Source of the DNA: Odontocerum albicorne
Lineage: Eukaryota > Arthropoda > Insecta > Trichoptera > Odontoceridae
Reading direction: 5' to 3'
Length of the DNA: 64,000 bases
Assembly (NCBI GenBank): GCA_949825065.1
Contig: OX463849.1
Coordinates: 2,666,001 to 2,730,000 of the forward strand
A model generated the notes under the pieces. That model searched no databases. It was not told the origin of the DNA and worked only from the letters and a program-made list of their open reading frames with translations. A program made the position numbers and the translations under genes. Positions 63,540 to 64,000 of this stretch are shown piece after piece; the first letter of the stretch is position 1; each line of letters begins with the position of its first letter.

Positions 63540-64000
63540 TATCCACTTTGCACGGATTTCTCCTGTTACACAAAGAGGGTTTGCTTCTAGCGTTAGCTTA
63601 TTCGTTAGGAATAATATCAGTCAGGATTCTTCTCATACTGTTAGACGGTACCGAGATTATATCAACCGTGTCATTCAGTTGGTTCAATATCTCTATACCA
63701 CGGGTGACTGAGTGTTTAGCCATGATATTCGTCCTGTAAGTTGGTATGTAGAACAGAGGGTGATTCCTTGCACGGATATATTTATTGGGTACATATAAAC
63801 TTAGTGCTTCTAGAATCGCGGGACAGTTAAAGGAACCTTGGAAAACCTTTATTAGGAATATCGCAATGGATTCTTGCCTTCTTGTTTCAAGGCTTCTATA
63901 GTTACACACCGTGAGAAGTTCGGCATGGTGAGCATATTTTGGGTAATCGCCCTTTGTTCTGTACCATAGATATCTGAGGATTTTTTTTTTGTATTTGTTC
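63540..64000 (-). mobile_element. LINE-B 3' end, runs off the window
   Basis: The minus-strand frame 63598-63909 gives the best-preserved LINE-B C-terminus: NYRSLETRRQESIAIFLIKV, NCPAILEALSLYVPNKYIRA, HPLFYIPTYRTNIMAKHSVT, IEILNQLNDTVDIISV, then a stop near 63598. Upstream, to the window end, the complement continues into IQKKILRYLWY and the YPKYAHHAELLTVC region. A long A run (complement of 63520-63540) marks its 3' tail. The rest lies outside the window. Confidence 0.8.

Overview
This 64-kb window is AT-rich eukaryotic DNA, almost certainly from an insect. A lepidopteran is my best guess, inferred from the mix of mariner, piggyBac, Helitron, Harbinger, tRNA-like SINE and many short LINE 3' ends, and not proven. 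It contains one 200-base assembly gap (35990-36189). I found no convincing host gene and no rRNA gene, functional tRNA gene or CRISPR array. Nearly everything recognisable is a transposable element, an element fragment or a tandem repeat.

Layout. 1-11 kb holds LINE 3' ends, an LTR-like segment, a tRNA-like SINE, a TTAA-flanked MITE, two internally deleted mariners (8059-8969 and 9533-10450) and a solo LTR (10551-11003). 11.1-15.3 kb is a DNA-transposon cluster: a TA-flanked MITE, a 2.7-kb piggyBac-like element (11414-14125) whose transposase is broken by one frame shift, and a probable second TTAA element with a related MITE nested in it. 15.6-18.7 kb has a long-TIR MITE, a deleted hAT element holding a LINE, and a LINE holding another LINE. 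19.3-24.9 kb is a minisatellite followed by a decayed Helitron (19952-24901); inside it sits the only intact coding gene of the window, a 339-aa mariner transposase (21045-22064). 25.4-32.5 kb is dominated by minisatellites with 43-, 16-, 20-, 47- and again 20-bp units, plus a Penelope-like remnant.

33-48 kb contains three copies of a PIF/Harbinger-type MITE that carries the first exon and splice donor of a MADF-domain protein. It also holds mariner and DDE remnants, TTAA MITEs and fold-back MITEs. 48-52 kb is mostly unassigned with two SINEs. 52.5-53.6 kb is a decayed RAG1/Transib-like transposase missing its middle, lying between two copies of a roughly 185-bp direct repeat. 55.6-64 kb has a reverse-strand Helitron derivative, more LINE ends (several with exact 13-15 bp target-site duplications), a second solo LTR, a 31-bp minisatellite, and a mariner interrupted by a LINE.

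Functionally the mariner at 20968-22254 is the only candidate for present activity. The other elements depend, or depended, on enzymes supplied elsewhere. Several nested insertions give a clear relative order of events. LINE families are given local letters (A to H) for cross-reference only.
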